The position numbers and the translations under genes are program-made. Shown here piece after piece: positions 38,385-48,057 of a DNA stretch of 64,000 bases. The notes below the pieces were generated by a model. That model worked only from the letters and a program-made list of their open reading frames with translations. It was not told the origin of the DNA and searched no databases. How positions within the stretch are numbered: position 1 is the first letter of the stretch; every line of letters starts with the position of its first letter. This stretch comes from Legionella cherrii (GTDB lineage Bacteria; Pseudomonadota; Gammaproteobacteria; Legionellales; Legionellaceae): assembly GCF_900635815.1 (NCBI RefSeq), contig NZ_LR134173.1:3511001-3575000 (forward strand). Reading direction: 5' to 3'.

Positions 38385-39029
38385 ATGAACAATCAACAGG
38401 TTGTAGTAGTGAAACATCCGTTAATTCAGCATAAATTAACGATTATGCGTCGAAGAGACACCAGCACAGTCAAATTCCGCACCTTGATGCATGAAATAAG
38501 CATGTTGCTTGCTTATGAAATCACTCGTGATTTGGAAATGGAATATGAAGAGATCGAAACACCTTTGGCCTTGATGCAATCACCTGTTTTAAAAGGAAAA
38601 AAAATGGTTTTTGTTTCAATTTTACGTGCCGGAAATGGTTTGGTTGATGGCATGTTACAACTTGTGCCGACAGCACGAATTGGCCATATTGGTTTGTATC
38701 GAGATCCTAAAACTCTTGAGGCGATTGAGTACTATATTAAGCTTCCAGAACATACTCGCGATCGAGATGTTATTGTGGTTGATCCTATGTTAGCCACTGG
38801 AAATTCGGCAATTGCGGCAGTAAAAGAAATTAAAGCCATCAGTCCTAAATCCATTAAATTTCTCTGTCTGCTTGCCTCGCCGGAAGGAATAGCTGCTTTC
38901 CATGAAGAGCATCCCGAGATTACTATTTTCACAGCAGCAATAGACCAACAGCTCAATGAAAAAGGGTATATTATCCCTGGCTTAGGTGATGCTGGAGACA
39001 GGCTTTATGGAACAAAACTGGAATACTAG
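38385..39029 (+). CDS. upp: Uracil phosphoribosyltransferase
   Basis: This 214-residue protein has GGAG before the [19 protein letters not shown] is the PRPP-binding loop and [10 protein letters not shown] at the C terminus is the uracil-binding signature. It converts uracil and PRPP to UMP. In the URC context, formation of a uridine nucleotide is thought to be an early step of the pathway, which explains why upp follows the URC1- and URC4-like genes. It lies 68 bases after the DUF1688 stop, in the same direction, and is intact. Confidence 0.95.
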   Translation: MNNQQVVVVKHPLIQHKLTIMRRRDTSTVKFRTLMHEISMLLAYEITRDLEMEYEEIETPLALMQSPVLKGKKMVFVSILRAGNGLVDGMLQLVPTARIGHIGLYRDPKTLEAIEYYIKLPEHTRDRDVIVVDPMLATGNSAIAAVKEIKAISPKSIKFLCLLASPEGIAAFHEEHPEITIFTAAIDQQLNEKGYIIPGLGDAGDRLYGTKLEY

Positions 39030-39153
39030 CTGCTAAACATTAAATAAATTACTCGAGCGCATGAGCAGCACAAGCGAGGTCTGTTGAAATATTAGCTTCA
39101 CAGTGTTAATATTGAACACAGTGCGCGGTATTACAAAAGGAAAGGATATTTTA

Positions 39154-40449
39154 ATGTCATCAAATGAATCTACAGCAATACTTTCATCTCTTGCAGTGAA
39201 TAAAAAATATTCTTGGACAAAACACGATACCGTCTGGATGCTTAGCCTTTACGGTACTGCAGTAGGCGCGGGAACCTTATTTCTTCCAATCGATGCCGGA
39301 TTAAATGGAATCTGGCCTCTAATTATAATGGCTGTACTTGCCTTCCCTATGACCTACTTCTCCCATCGTGCACTATGCCGTTTCGTTTTATCCGGATCTT
39401 CGAACCAAAATGACATCACCGATGTAGTTGAAGAGCATTTTGGTATTTTTGCAGGAAGAATACTCACGGGTTTATATTTCTTTGCCATTTACCCGATCTT
39501 ATTAATGTACAGCGTAGCCATTACCAATACCACTGAAAGCTTTCTTGTAAATCAGTTGGGCATGTCAGCTCCACCTAGAGCACTTTTGGCCATAATACTC
39601 ATCCTTGCGCTCATGGCTATAGTCCGTTTCGGACAGGAAATTATCGTTAAATCAATGTCCTTAATGGTGTATCCTTTTGCAACGATATTATTATTTTTAT
39701 CACTTTATTTAATTCCCAACTGGAACAACGCTATTCTACAACAAAGCAATTCATTACATGCGAACGGTGGACATGGCCTTTTAATGACGCTATGGTTAGT
39801 CATTCCAGTTATGGTATTTTCCTTTAATCATTCACCCATTATTTCATCTTTTGCCGTCAATCAAAAAGAACGATATGGTAGCGATGCGGATAAACGTAGC
39901 ACATCAATTATGCGCTACAGCCATTTACTTATGGTCTTTTCGGTTATGTTTTTTGTATTTAGCTGTGTTTTTAGTCTTTCACCTCAAGACCTTATGCAGG
40001 CAAAACAACAAAACATTTCCATCTTGTCTTATTTAGCGAATCATTTTAAAACACCACTCATTGCGTGCATTGCACCGATCATTGCCTTTATTGCGATTTC
40101 CAAATCATTTCTAGGTCATTATTTGGGCGCTAAAGAGGGTCTAAGCAGCATTATCGTAAACATGTTAAAACCCACTGGAAAAACAATAAGTCAGTGCAAG
40201 CTTCAGCGAATTATTGAAATTTTTATGGTAATAACATGCTGGATTGTAGCGACCATAAACCCCAATATCTTAAAAATGATAGAAACATTAGGTGGGCCGG
40301 TCATTGCTGCTTTATTGTTTATCATGCCTATGTTTGCAATTGCCAAAATTCCGGCAATGAAAAAATATCAGTCAAATACAGTAAGCAATCTATTTACCAC
40401 AGCTATAGGCGTCATCGCTATTTCAGCAATAGTATATGGTCTGTTTTAA
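39154..40449 (+). CDS. Amino acid permease, SdaC-like (HAAAP family)
   Basis: The ATG at 39154 follows AAAGGAAAGGA and gives 431 residues; the frame opens earlier at 39103. Eleven membrane helices are expected. The first helix LYGTAVGAGTLFLPIDAG carries the GAG(T/I)LFLP signature of serine/threonine and aromatic amino acid symporters. SFNHSPIISSF and SKSFLGHYLGAKEG are further family motifs. Import of serine or a related amino acid is likely. It follows upp by 124 bases; a link to uracil use is possible but not shown. Confidence 0.85.
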   Translation: MSSNESTAILSSLAVNKKYSWTKHDTVWMLSLYGTAVGAGTLFLPIDAGLNGIWPLIIMAVLAFPMTYFSHRALCRFVLSGSSNQNDITDVVEEHFGIFAGRILTGLYFFAIYPILLMYSVAITNTTESFLVNQLGMSAPPRALLAIILILALMAIVRFGQEIIVKSMSLMVYPFATILLFLSLYLIPNWNNAILQQSNSLHANGGHGLLMTLWLVIPVMVFSFNHSPIISSFAVNQKERYGSDADKRSTSIMRYSHLLMVFSVMFFVFSCVFSLSPQDLMQAKQQNISILSYLANHFKTPLIACIAPIIAFIAISKSFLGHYLGAKEGLSSIIVNMLKPTGKTISQCKLQRIIEIFMVITCWIVATINPNILKMIETLGGPVIAALLFIMPMFAIAKIPAMKKYQSNTVSNLFTTAIGVIAISAIVYGLF

Positions 40450-40652
40450 AATAAGATTAGGTCGCCCCTTGGGCTGAGGGATTTCACTTTTTTGTACAAT
40501 CATATTAAGTTTCCCCCAGCCAAGTTCTTTATTTCATTAAGATCTAAAAGGAAATAACTTTTTTTTCTTTGTCTCGACAACCTGATAAACTATGTCCCTG
40601 ATCCAAGATTGTTAACACTGTATTTCAGCAAGCGTAGCTTATCGCAGTCAAA

Positions 40653-42491
40653 TTATTTTACCCCCAATAGTTTTTTCAAATGGTCCTCTTCTCCATTCCA
40701 GGTACCCATTTTGTCCTCCTGGATAAATTTGATTGCTTCTTTAAAAAGTAGATTGGCCCTTCGCAAATTTTTCGGATTCCTTACCCCTGGAAGTCCCTGG
40801 TGAATTGAGGATCGTATTGATTGTTGGTACTCATTGAGCCCACTATCGTCTTTTGGCATCAAAATCTCCGCTAATTGATCAACTTGTTTGCGAAGTTTAT
40901 TGCCTATTCCCTTATCAAGATTTTTTGATAACAGAAATGACTGCGCTTCAACACGATAAGACTCCATATCTTGGGTCAGCTTTTCCTTTCTCTCAGAGTC
41001 AACCACACCTGTCATTATATAATTTTGCATTAAATTGGCTAACTGAGCGTAAAAATATCTTGATTGCAGCGTTAAAGATCTATTTTCTTCTAGCGCTGGA
41101 CGTAATGGATGTTGTGGCGTTGAAAGAATAGTATAAGCGAGAGGCATTCCATTTGTCCCTTTCACTAAAATGGAGGCTCCATGGCGAAGCAAAGTAGATA
41201 AACAAGAGGCCATCGACTTTTTCTGACACGTACTAAAACAGTAGTGCACTGCCGATTTGAACGTTTGATCTTCTATTCTTATGGGTTGATTGTCGAGAGT
41301 ATATTCTCCGTGATCCAATAAAAAATCCAAGAATTCTCCATCCGCCTGTTCTAAAGCCTGGATAAGGAATTTCTCATCTAACTGATAATGGAAAGGCGTA
41401 AATGTCTTTGCTAAGTCAAATTTTCTTTGTGCTATCAAGCGATGCAGTAATGTCGTAGCCTTAAGATTGATTTGCAATTGCAAAGTATTAATTTTATCCA
41501 TAAAGTCTTTAGGAAGAGCATCATCATCCTCACTTAATAATAAAATAGAATTGACTTCGGTATATAGATTACAAATTTCGTTAACCGCTCTTGCATCATC
41601 ATTTTCTAGACTATTGAATTTTACAATTGCGGCTTCTAAATCAGCTTCAACATGAGAAGTTGAAGAAGATTTGGGGGCTTGGGATTGAGGAGATTTTTGC
41701 GCTGATCTCGAAGCAGATTTAGGTTTTCCTCCCAGCGATTCAGCTTTCTTAGAATCGGCTTTAGGGGCTTGTTTTTTTGTCTGCTGACTCGTAATTTTTT
41801 TTTGCTGACTTACTGCTTTTGGTTGCTGAATAAATAACTCAAGCGATTTTGCAATTCTTATGTAGGAATCATGTTTGAATAATGGATTTAAAGCCTTAAG
41901 TGTCTTTATCATGCGTTGAACAACAACCTCATGCTCTAATTTCTTTGCTATGAGATCTTTTGATAACTCGGATGCCTGATGTTCATCTTTCTCGTATTGA
42001 ATTTGCAAATTCCTGATTTTTTCACTCTTTCTTCGCTGAACTTCAGAGATAATCGGATCGACTTTTTCTCTTGCTAATGTAATGAATTGATCGCATAAAT
42101 ACTCCTCAATTTCTAGATGCGTTTTTTTATCATCACCAGTTATCAAGGAAAGTACCGGCAATTGAGATAACTGGTTACGCTCGTTAAAAAACACATGCAA
42201 TACGTACTCCTGGTTCTTTTTATCCACAAAATACGCAGAATAATGAAATTGACTTAGCGATGGATTCTCTGAATTTTCACCTTCATAAACACTAATATGA
42301 TGTTTCGAGAGATTCAGTTCCAAGTCCTTAAATTTAAAGGAAATGGGCTGTTCGATGGGCAAATCAAAGCGAAAATAGGGACAATTTGTCTTGTCTTGTG
42401 TTTTAATCAGATAAACATCATTACCGAGATGCAGTTTTTTATTTTTATAAACACAGAGATCAAGAAAGTTATAAAGCGTATTTTTAGCCAT
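40653..42491 (-). CDS. Coiled-coil/ankyrin-like hypothetical protein, effector candidate
   Basis: This 612-residue protein has an N-terminal beta-rich part (about 1-140) and a charged coiled coil (about 145-215). A Lys/Ser/Gln/Pro low-complexity linker follows (about 225-280). Next is a region at about 345-450 with ankyrin-like repeats (TLLHRLIAQRKFDLAKTF, then LLDHGEYTLD and LLRHGASILVKGTNGMPL), and last a helical C terminus. There is no signal peptide. Ankyrin-containing cytosolic proteins with disordered linkers are frequent among Dot/Icm effectors. The specific activity is unknown, and the repeats are degenerate. Confidence 0.65.
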   Translation of the reverse strand: MAKNTLYNFLDLCVYKNKKLHLGNDVYLIKTQDKTNCPYFRFDLPIEQPISFKFKDLELNLSKHHISVYEGENSENPSLSQFHYSAYFVDKKNQEYVLHVFFNERNQLSQLPVLSLITGDDKKTHLEIEEYLCDQFITLAREKVDPIISEVQRRKSEKIRNLQIQYEKDEHQASELSKDLIAKKLEHEVVVQRMIKTLKALNPLFKHDSYIRIAKSLELFIQQPKAVSQQKKITSQQTKKQAPKADSKKAESLGGKPKSASRSAQKSPQSQAPKSSSTSHVEADLEAAIVKFNSLENDDARAVNEICNLYTEVNSILLLSEDDDALPKDFMDKINTLQLQINLKATTLLHRLIAQRKFDLAKTFTPFHYQLDEKFLIQALEQADGEFLDFLLDHGEYTLDNQPIRIEDQTFKSAVHYCFSTCQKKSMASCLSTLLRHGASILVKGTNGMPLAYTILSTPQHPLRPALEENRSLTLQSRYFYAQLANLMQNYIMTGVVDSERKEKLTQDMESYRVEAQSFLLSKNLDKGIGNKLRKQVDQLAEILMPKDDSGLNEYQQSIRSSIHQGLPGVRNPKNLRRANLLFKEAIKFIQEDKMGTWNGEEDHLKKLLGVK

Positions 42492-42851
42492 TAAAAAACC
42501 ATAAAGATCACAAATTTAGCAATGCTATTGTTCTACGCACCTCTTGTCAAGAAACAAATAGACCAGTTAAACTGAATTAACTGCAAAAGCAAAGACAGGA
42601 AATATTTTATTTAAACCTGTCATGTAGAAGTTCTAGTTTGCTCATTTCCATTTACTGCTCAACAAGGCCAGCTATTTGGTTCTTGAATCCATCTTTTGCA
42701 AAAAGAGATTGCGGAATAAAGTCCGGTATAAGTTTGAGCTAGGACTATTTTAAAGATTGATGTTTCATTCTAAATCCATCATTATACGCTCCCAATATAT
42801 TTAGTGGTCTTTATTTGTCCATTAGCTTAATTTTTAAAAGATGGAATTTTT
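42492..42851. other. Divergent intergenic region, 360 bases
   Basis: This lies between two divergently transcribed effector-like genes. I see no ORF with a ribosome site and no RNA gene. It must hold both promoters. A TTAAT half-site lies near 42830, too little to call a PmrA box. Confidence 0.5.
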
Positions 42852-44990
42852 ATGAGCGATGATTCTCCCAAACTAAAAAAACAATCTGCTTCCCCGGATT
42901 ATCTAAAACGTACTGGTGGCGTTCTCCTTACTTTTGTAAGTACTATCGGACTAATCTTTACCTCACCTCTCCTCCTTTTGGGAGGACTTACAGGCTGGTT
43001 AACCGGGCTATTTACAAAAAGTAATCCTTTAGAAACCAGTCTTCAAGGTGCCAAAATCGGTTCCTTAGGAACTATCAATGCACTGCTTTTCGGATTGAAG
43101 CTCACTCAAGCTACGATTGAGATGAGTGATATTTCTGAACAAGAGTTACTATTAAATGAACGCTCAGAAAAGCAAGATTCATATACAGATGAAGCATCTA
43201 TCGAGGAACAAACAGAAACTCTTACTGCCCAGCCAAAAGAAGAGCTCAAAGGCATCAAACCTCAGGAACAACTGATTGTCGATCAATACCAAGGTTCAGC
43301 AAATGCCCCTCAAATTATCAGAGCAAGCACTGTTCCTAATATTTTTTTCTCAAAGACCGGAGAAAAACCAGAAACGTCTAAAACATCTGCAAGCCATTAC
43401 TTCGACCGCCCCGAACACATTCAAGCATTTATGGCTGAAGTAAACGCTTTGATCGCTCAAAATGAAGCACAAGCTGAATTAAAAGAAGAAGAGGATTTAT
43501 CTAAGGTAGCGGAACAAGAGATCACCGCACTCGTTGAAATAATCAAAAATTCAACTCGAGCTCAGAATGAATTCTGGAATAAATTAGAGAAGTTATCTAA
43601 TCACGATATTAAATTATTTGTAAAGAGATTAAGTCCAATAAAAGCCAAAAGATTCAGCTCCAGCGAGCTTGATGATTTATGGCGCTGTTTTACAGGTTTT
43701 GAATCTGAGCCCTCCAAAAGAGAATTTCAAAGCAAAAAATTTGCAGTGATGCTTGAAGCACTTTCTGAAGAACAGCTAAAAGCCTCTTTTGAATCACCTG
43801 ATTTTTTAAAAATATTAAATAAAGACCATTACGTTACGGCTGCAGCCAATACCTTAAGTCGTAAGCAATTAGAGCTGTTTGCTTCGAATAGCAAAGGACA
43901 TGATATCCTCAATGCCATAATAAAGAAATTGAAACCAAGCCCCTACACATTAGGCAAACTTGTTTCTATCCTGCCTTTTGCTACTGAAAAGGTGAAAGCC
44001 GCTCTAATCGATCAGCTCGCCCATTTAGCCTGTCCTGCTTCATTTAATATCAGGTTGACCCAATTAGCGGATCATTATATTAAAGTAAATAATCAAATTG
44101 CCTTAAAACAAGCTGAAGCCTTAAAGTCGAGCACTACGACGTCGAGCACTACGACGTCAAGCACCACGACTCATTTAACGAGAAGTAACACCGCCCCGTC
44201 CAAATGGACTGTCCATCTTCCCGCTAAGCCTGTTTATACTCATCTTCTTGTACAAAAAAAAGAGTGGACTGCTGAGGCATTAGATGCATTTATTTCCGAA
44301 TTAAATGCAGAAGATTACCTTATAAAGATAGAAAAGCTATTTGAAGAGTTAACGAGTGTACCGGATCACCAAATTAAAATCATAGTGGAACGAGCCTCTT
44401 CACCTGATTTTACAAGACTACTGCCACATCTTTGGCAAATCGATTCAAAAACCACCAACCATCTGTCTTACAGAGAAAACAGAAGCAACCGCTTAAAGGT
44501 TGTGCTGGAAACCTTATCGGAAGAACAATTAAAAAGTTCTCTGAAAGAAAATAAATTTTGGGAAATTTTTAGAAATACCCAAGAACCTTACGGTAAGATG
44601 GCGGCTGAAGTATTATCTCCCCAACAATTTGCAACAATTATTGCTCATGCCTCGATTGACAGACATACAGATATTGCGGTGCTCATCACTCAAATTAGTA
44701 AAGACAGTCCGGCAGAAAAACGAAGACTGCATCAAATCCTGGAAGCAGTTATACCTCATACAACCCCATGGGTGGTATTAGCGTTAGAACGACAAATAAA
44801 AAATTTATTATCCTATGATCAGAATGTTTATCATCGTCTTAACCATGATCTAAAAAAATATCTTAAGGAATCATTAGAAAGACCAGAGGTTAATTTGAAC
44901 TATAAAAGAGATGGCAGTTTAGACAAAAAATCCATTTCACTACTCCTTAACGAAGTTGAGTCCTCTCATTCTCATTCTTTAGCTATGTAG
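42852..44990 (+). CDS. Hypothetical protein with internal duplication and membrane hairpin
   Basis: This encodes 712 residues. A hydrophobic hairpin lies at about 21-57, then an acidic disordered segment (about 90-190). Two homologous helical modules follow, at about 195-400 and 475-670. Each contains the shared phrase (A/T)LSEEQLK-(A/S)S near its middle and a similar order of helices, so the gene arose by internal duplication. Between them is a linker of three SSTTT units encoded by a 15-bp tandem repeat. No enzyme motif is seen. An intrinsic terminator follows at 45009. Effector status is a hypothesis based on composition and context. Confidence 0.65.
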   Translation: MSDDSPKLKKQSASPDYLKRTGGVLLTFVSTIGLIFTSPLLLLGGLTGWLTGLFTKSNPLETSLQGAKIGSLGTINALLFGLKLTQATIEMSDISEQELLLNERSEKQDSYTDEASIEEQTETLTAQPKEELKGIKPQEQLIVDQYQGSANAPQIIRASTVPNIFFSKTGEKPETSKTSASHYFDRPEHIQAFMAEVNALIAQNEAQAELKEEEDLSKVAEQEITALVEIIKNSTRAQNEFWNKLEKLSNHDIKLFVKRLSPIKAKRFSSSELDDLWRCFTGFESEPSKREFQSKKFAVMLEALSEEQLKASFESPDFLKILNKDHYVTAAANTLSRKQLELFASNSKGHDILNAIIKKLKPSPYTLGKLVSILPFATEKVKAALIDQLAHLACPASFNIRLTQLADHYIKVNNQIALKQAEALKSSTTTSSTTTSSTTTHLTRSNTAPSKWTVHLPAKPVYTHLLVQKKEWTAEALDAFISELNAEDYLIKIEKLFEELTSVPDHQIKIIVERASSPDFTRLLPHLWQIDSKTTNHLSYRENRSNRLKVVLETLSEEQLKSSLKENKFWEIFRNTQEPYGKMAAEVLSPQQFATIIAHASIDRHTDIAVLITQISKDSPAEKRRLHQILEAVIPHTTPWVVLALERQIKNLLSYDQNVYHRLNHDLKKYLKESLERPEVNLNYKRDGSLDKKSISLLLNEVESSHSHSLAM
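44127..44171 (+). repeat. 15-bp tandem repeat, three units, in-frame
   Basis: TCGAGCACTACGACG occurs twice exactly and a third time with three changes. Each unit encodes SSTTT. The unit length is a multiple of three, so copy-number change would lengthen or shorten the linker without breaking the frame. Confidence 0.85.
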
Positions 44991-45008
44991 ACCACAATGA
45001 AAAATGGT

Positions 45009-45040
45009 AAAGAGTCTAATGAATTAGACTCTTTATTTTT
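45009..45040 (+). terminator. Rho-independent terminator
   Basis: AAAGAGTCTAA and its perfect complement enclose a TGAA loop, followed by ATTTTT. It lies 19 bases after the stop of the 712-residue gene. Confidence 0.85.
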
Positions 45041-45223
45041 AGTTTCAGCAATGCCAATAAGCAGCCCTGATTAATATAGGTTATTAAATAAAGCGTCCTT
45101 TATAATACAGGAAATGCAGCCTGTGAGTGATATCGTGTGCCGAGGGCACATCCTATATTCCCTATTTCCATTCCCATCAAAATATGAAACAATTCTCAAA
45201 AATCCCATCCAATACTTTGTTTC

Positions 45224-46015
45224 ATGCACGTTGAATTTCATCAGATACCTATAGAAAACATTCAAGCAGGACAGTATCAACCCAGAGAAGATTTTAATGA
45301 CGCTGCTTTGAAAGAACTCGCGCAATCGATTGTATCCCAGGGACTAATTGAACCTTTAATCGTGAGAACAATAGCGAAACAACGTTATGAAATTATTGCT
45401 GGAGAGCGAAGATGGCGCGCAGCAAAAATGGCAGGATTACACACAGTACCTTGCCTCATCGGAAACTATACTGATAAACAGGCTTGTGCCCTCACTTTAA
45501 TTGAAAATATTCAACGAGAAGATTTAAATTTGATTGAAGAGGCAAGCGCTTATCGGCGTTTGATTGATGAGTTTCATTATCATCAAGATGAAATTGCCAC
45601 TTTAGTAGGAAAATCACGAAGCCATATTGCCAATATCATACGGTTACTGAATTTGAGTGAAAAAATAAAAGATTTAATTCGAGATAAAAGCTTATCATTT
45701 GGTCATGCGCGAGTTCTCGTGGGGCTAAATCCCGCCCAGCAGGAATACTTAGCGGCACAAACTATAGAACAACAATGGTCTGTAAGACAGTTAGAACAGG
45801 CTGTTCGAACACAAAAGAACAAAGATTTTGCCCTCCCCAAAAATGCGAAAAAAGATCGGGATGTCGAACGACTCCAAGCCGTATTATCAGAACAAGTAGG
45901 TGCGCCCGTGCAAATAATAAACGATAATGAGCATGGTGGATGGCTGCAAGTGAAATTTTTTGATAATGATACCCTTGCGGGACTTTTGGAGCGTTTAGGC
46001 TTAAGATATGATTAA
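45224..46015 (+). CDS. Solitary ParB-family DNA-binding protein
   Basis: This 263-residue protein begins directly in the ParB nuclease-like/CTPase domain. It has QYQPRE, then GLIEPLIVR and GERRWRAAKMAG (residues 60-71), the CTP-binding signature. LTLIENIQREDLN follows, then a helix-turn-helix (about 120-180) and a C-terminal dimerisation domain. No ParA gene is adjacent. The short N-terminal tail that normally contacts ParA is missing, so it is unlikely to work in a classical ParA-driven system. Alternatives are a Noc-like nucleoid role or a regulator. The ribosome site is poor. PBP4 follows 51 bases later. Confidence 0.82.
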   Translation: MHVEFHQIPIENIQAGQYQPREDFNDAALKELAQSIVSQGLIEPLIVRTIAKQRYEIIAGERRWRAAKMAGLHTVPCLIGNYTDKQACALTLIENIQREDLNLIEEASAYRRLIDEFHYHQDEIATLVGKSRSHIANIIRLLNLSEKIKDLIRDKSLSFGHARVLVGLNPAQQEYLAAQTIEQQWSVRQLEQAVRTQKNKDFALPKNAKKDRDVERLQAVLSEQVGAPVQIINDNEHGGWLQVKFFDNDTLAGLLERLGLRYD

Positions 46016-46066
46016 TGTTTACCAACTCTATATTCTGCATAGGGTACAACAAAAGGAACGACATCG

Positions 46067-47860
46067 ATGAGAAAGACATTGACTGGCGTGTTTTTATTGG
46101 CCTTATCCGCATTCGCATATAGTGCCAGTATCCAAACTGAAGTAGATCGCTTAATTAATCGCGTTAACCCCAATGTCAATCTTGGAATTGTCGTCCTTGA
46201 CCTCACTTCCGGTAAAGTTTTATATCGTCGCAATGCACAACGATTATATATCCCTGCGAGTAATTTAAAACTTTTTTCTGAAGCAGCAGCATTAATGGTA
46301 CTTGGGCCAGACTATCGTTTTAAAAACCAATTAAGTCTGAGCGCAGGAACAATACAACAAGGGGTGCTACAGGGGAACGTTTATGTGCGGCTGAGTGGGG
46401 ATCCTTCTTTTAGTCGTGATGATTTAAATACCCTGCTTTCTTCATTGAAAGAATGGAACATCCATGCCATTCAAGGTAATGTGTACATTGACAGTAGCCT
46501 GGCTAATGTAGATCCTTATCCACCCGGATGGCTAACTACTGATTTATCTTACAGCTATGGTGCACCCAACGCGCCAGTTATGGTTGACTCCAATCGCTTG
46601 ACCGTCACCGTAAATCCTGGAGCGCAAGCTGGCGATCCTGCTGTGGTTGAAGTAGATGATGGCGGTGGCGCCATTGCCCTAAACAATCAGACAACCACCA
46701 AAGTGGATAGCAAAGGCTGTGGTGTAGGTTTTAGTCTGGATCAAGAGAATCATTTAACTGTTCGTGGTTGCGTTGGGGTTGGACAGTGGGCAGTGCAACA
46801 ACGACTGGCAATAAAAAATCCTCTAATGTATGCCCAAGCCATGATCAAGAGTCAATTAGCAAAGTCGAATATCCAACTCAATGGCCAGGTCCAATTGGGT
46901 AAAACTCCAGCAGGCTCTTTATTAATCGCGACACAGCACTCCAAACAGTTATCACAATTGATGGCAGATACATTAAAGCCTTCAGATAACCTCTATGCAG
47001 ACAGCTTGTACTTGCATGCTGCGGAAAAACTCAATAATGGAATACCCGTCAACTGGCGAGATGCTCAATCCTTGGTTAAGAACTTTTTACAGTCACAAAC
47101 AGGCATTGATTTCAGTAATGCAATTTTTACTGATGGTTCAGGTTTATCAAGGTACAGTTTAGTAACCCCAGAACAAACCATATCCCTATTAAAATTTCTA
47201 TACCAACGTTTTCCATTATCTTATGAATACATCGCCGCATTACCAATATCTGGACGTGATGGAACATTGCAAAAAAGATTTAAAATTCCAACTCAACAAG
47301 GATTTGTGCGCGCTAAAACAGGGACTATGACTGGAATAAACAGTCTTTCAGGGTATTTATATACTGCCAACGGCCATACTTTAGCTTTTGCAATGTATGT
47401 TAACCGACAACCAGGTAAAGCTTCTGGCCCTGGCCGACCCGTGTTGGATGCCATATGCACTTATTTCTTACAAAATAGTCCGGGAAGCAGTCGCTTGAGT
47501 CGAATTTTTTCACCGCATCAACGTATTAGTTTTCAATTGAATCCGACGCAAGCAGAAAGACAAAAAGCACATCAGGCAAAATGGCGACGATTGGAGTCAG
47601 CACTCCGAACTGCTCTCCGGGGCCAATCGGTTAATGTCATCTATCGAGGCAATGAACTGATAGTGAATGACAACCAGGCTGATCCTGGAAAAGTATGGTC
47701 AACATTGCAAGCGGTGGTCAAAAAATATCCTTTTGCGGTCATGTTGTCGGCTAAGACGCTATCCATTAATCCTTCTGGTAACCCCGCGCTACTCTGGGTA
47801 GAAGCCGTCGATTTACCCAATCAGGTACAAAGAACCTGGAGTATTCGCGAAGCTGCTTAG
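46067..47860 (+). CDS. dacB: D-alanyl-D-alanine carboxypeptidase/endopeptidase (PBP4)
   Basis: This 597-residue protein has a signal peptide (residues 1-20, ending FAYSA). Ser65-x-x-Lys68 (PASNLKLF) is the nucleophile motif, SDNLYAD the S-x-N motif and AKTGTMTG the K-T-G motif; the S-x-x-K to S-x-N insert is the PBP4 type. It trims and cuts peptidoglycan cross-links in the periplasm. It is longer than E. coli PBP4 by about 120 residues because of a C-terminal extension (about 475-597) rich in basic residues. AAAGGA precedes the start. Confidence 0.9.
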   Translation: MRKTLTGVFLLALSAFAYSASIQTEVDRLINRVNPNVNLGIVVLDLTSGKVLYRRNAQRLYIPASNLKLFSEAAALMVLGPDYRFKNQLSLSAGTIQQGVLQGNVYVRLSGDPSFSRDDLNTLLSSLKEWNIHAIQGNVYIDSSLANVDPYPPGWLTTDLSYSYGAPNAPVMVDSNRLTVTVNPGAQAGDPAVVEVDDGGGAIALNNQTTTKVDSKGCGVGFSLDQENHLTVRGCVGVGQWAVQQRLAIKNPLMYAQAMIKSQLAKSNIQLNGQVQLGKTPAGSLLIATQHSKQLSQLMADTLKPSDNLYADSLYLHAAEKLNNGIPVNWRDAQSLVKNFLQSQTGIDFSNAIFTDGSGLSRYSLVTPEQTISLLKFLYQRFPLSYEYIAALPISGRDGTLQKRFKIPTQQGFVRAKTGTMTGINSLSGYLYTANGHTLAFAMYVNRQPGKASGPGRPVLDAICTYFLQNSPGSSRLSRIFSPHQRISFQLNPTQAERQKAHQAKWRRLESALRTALRGQSVNVIYRGNELIVNDNQADPGKVWSTLQAVVKKYPFAVMLSAKTLSINPSGNPALLWVEAVDLPNQVQRTWSIREAA

Positions 47861-47879
47861 GGATATGGTGAATCATCCC

Positions 47880-47985
47880 TTCCCCTATGTGGAGAAGAGG
47901 CTCATCGGGCCGATGGCATATTGCAGTTAATGCCCTCCCCCCGGTCCCTCACCCAACAGTTGGAGAGGGGATTCTCTTAATAGCA
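47880..47985. repeat. Intergenic repeat region (family A, diverged copy)
   Basis: C-rich segments (CCCTTCCCCTATGTGGAGAAG and, later, CCCTCACCCAACAGTTGGAGAGGGG, quoted here in part by position 47879-47975) resemble the copies at 1528 and 23151 but are more degenerate. Confidence 0.4.
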
Positions 47986-48057
47986 TTTGGCCTGGGTGCA
48001 GCCACTGCGCCATAAGTTGATATCATTGGATTGGCTCATAAACATAATTAATCATCG

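Noticed and set aside
42820..42845. Possible PmrA box (TTAAT half-site) before an effector-like gene
   Set aside because: Only one half-site is recognisable, which is expected by chance in AT-rich DNA.
44127..44171. Short regularly spaced repeats as a CRISPR array
   Set aside because: The units are contiguous, have no spacers and lie in frame in a gene. No cas genes are present.
45180..45224. Upstream ATG (45184) as the start of ParB
   Set aside because: It is out of frame with the ParB domain and runs to a stop after 16 codons; a base change would be needed.
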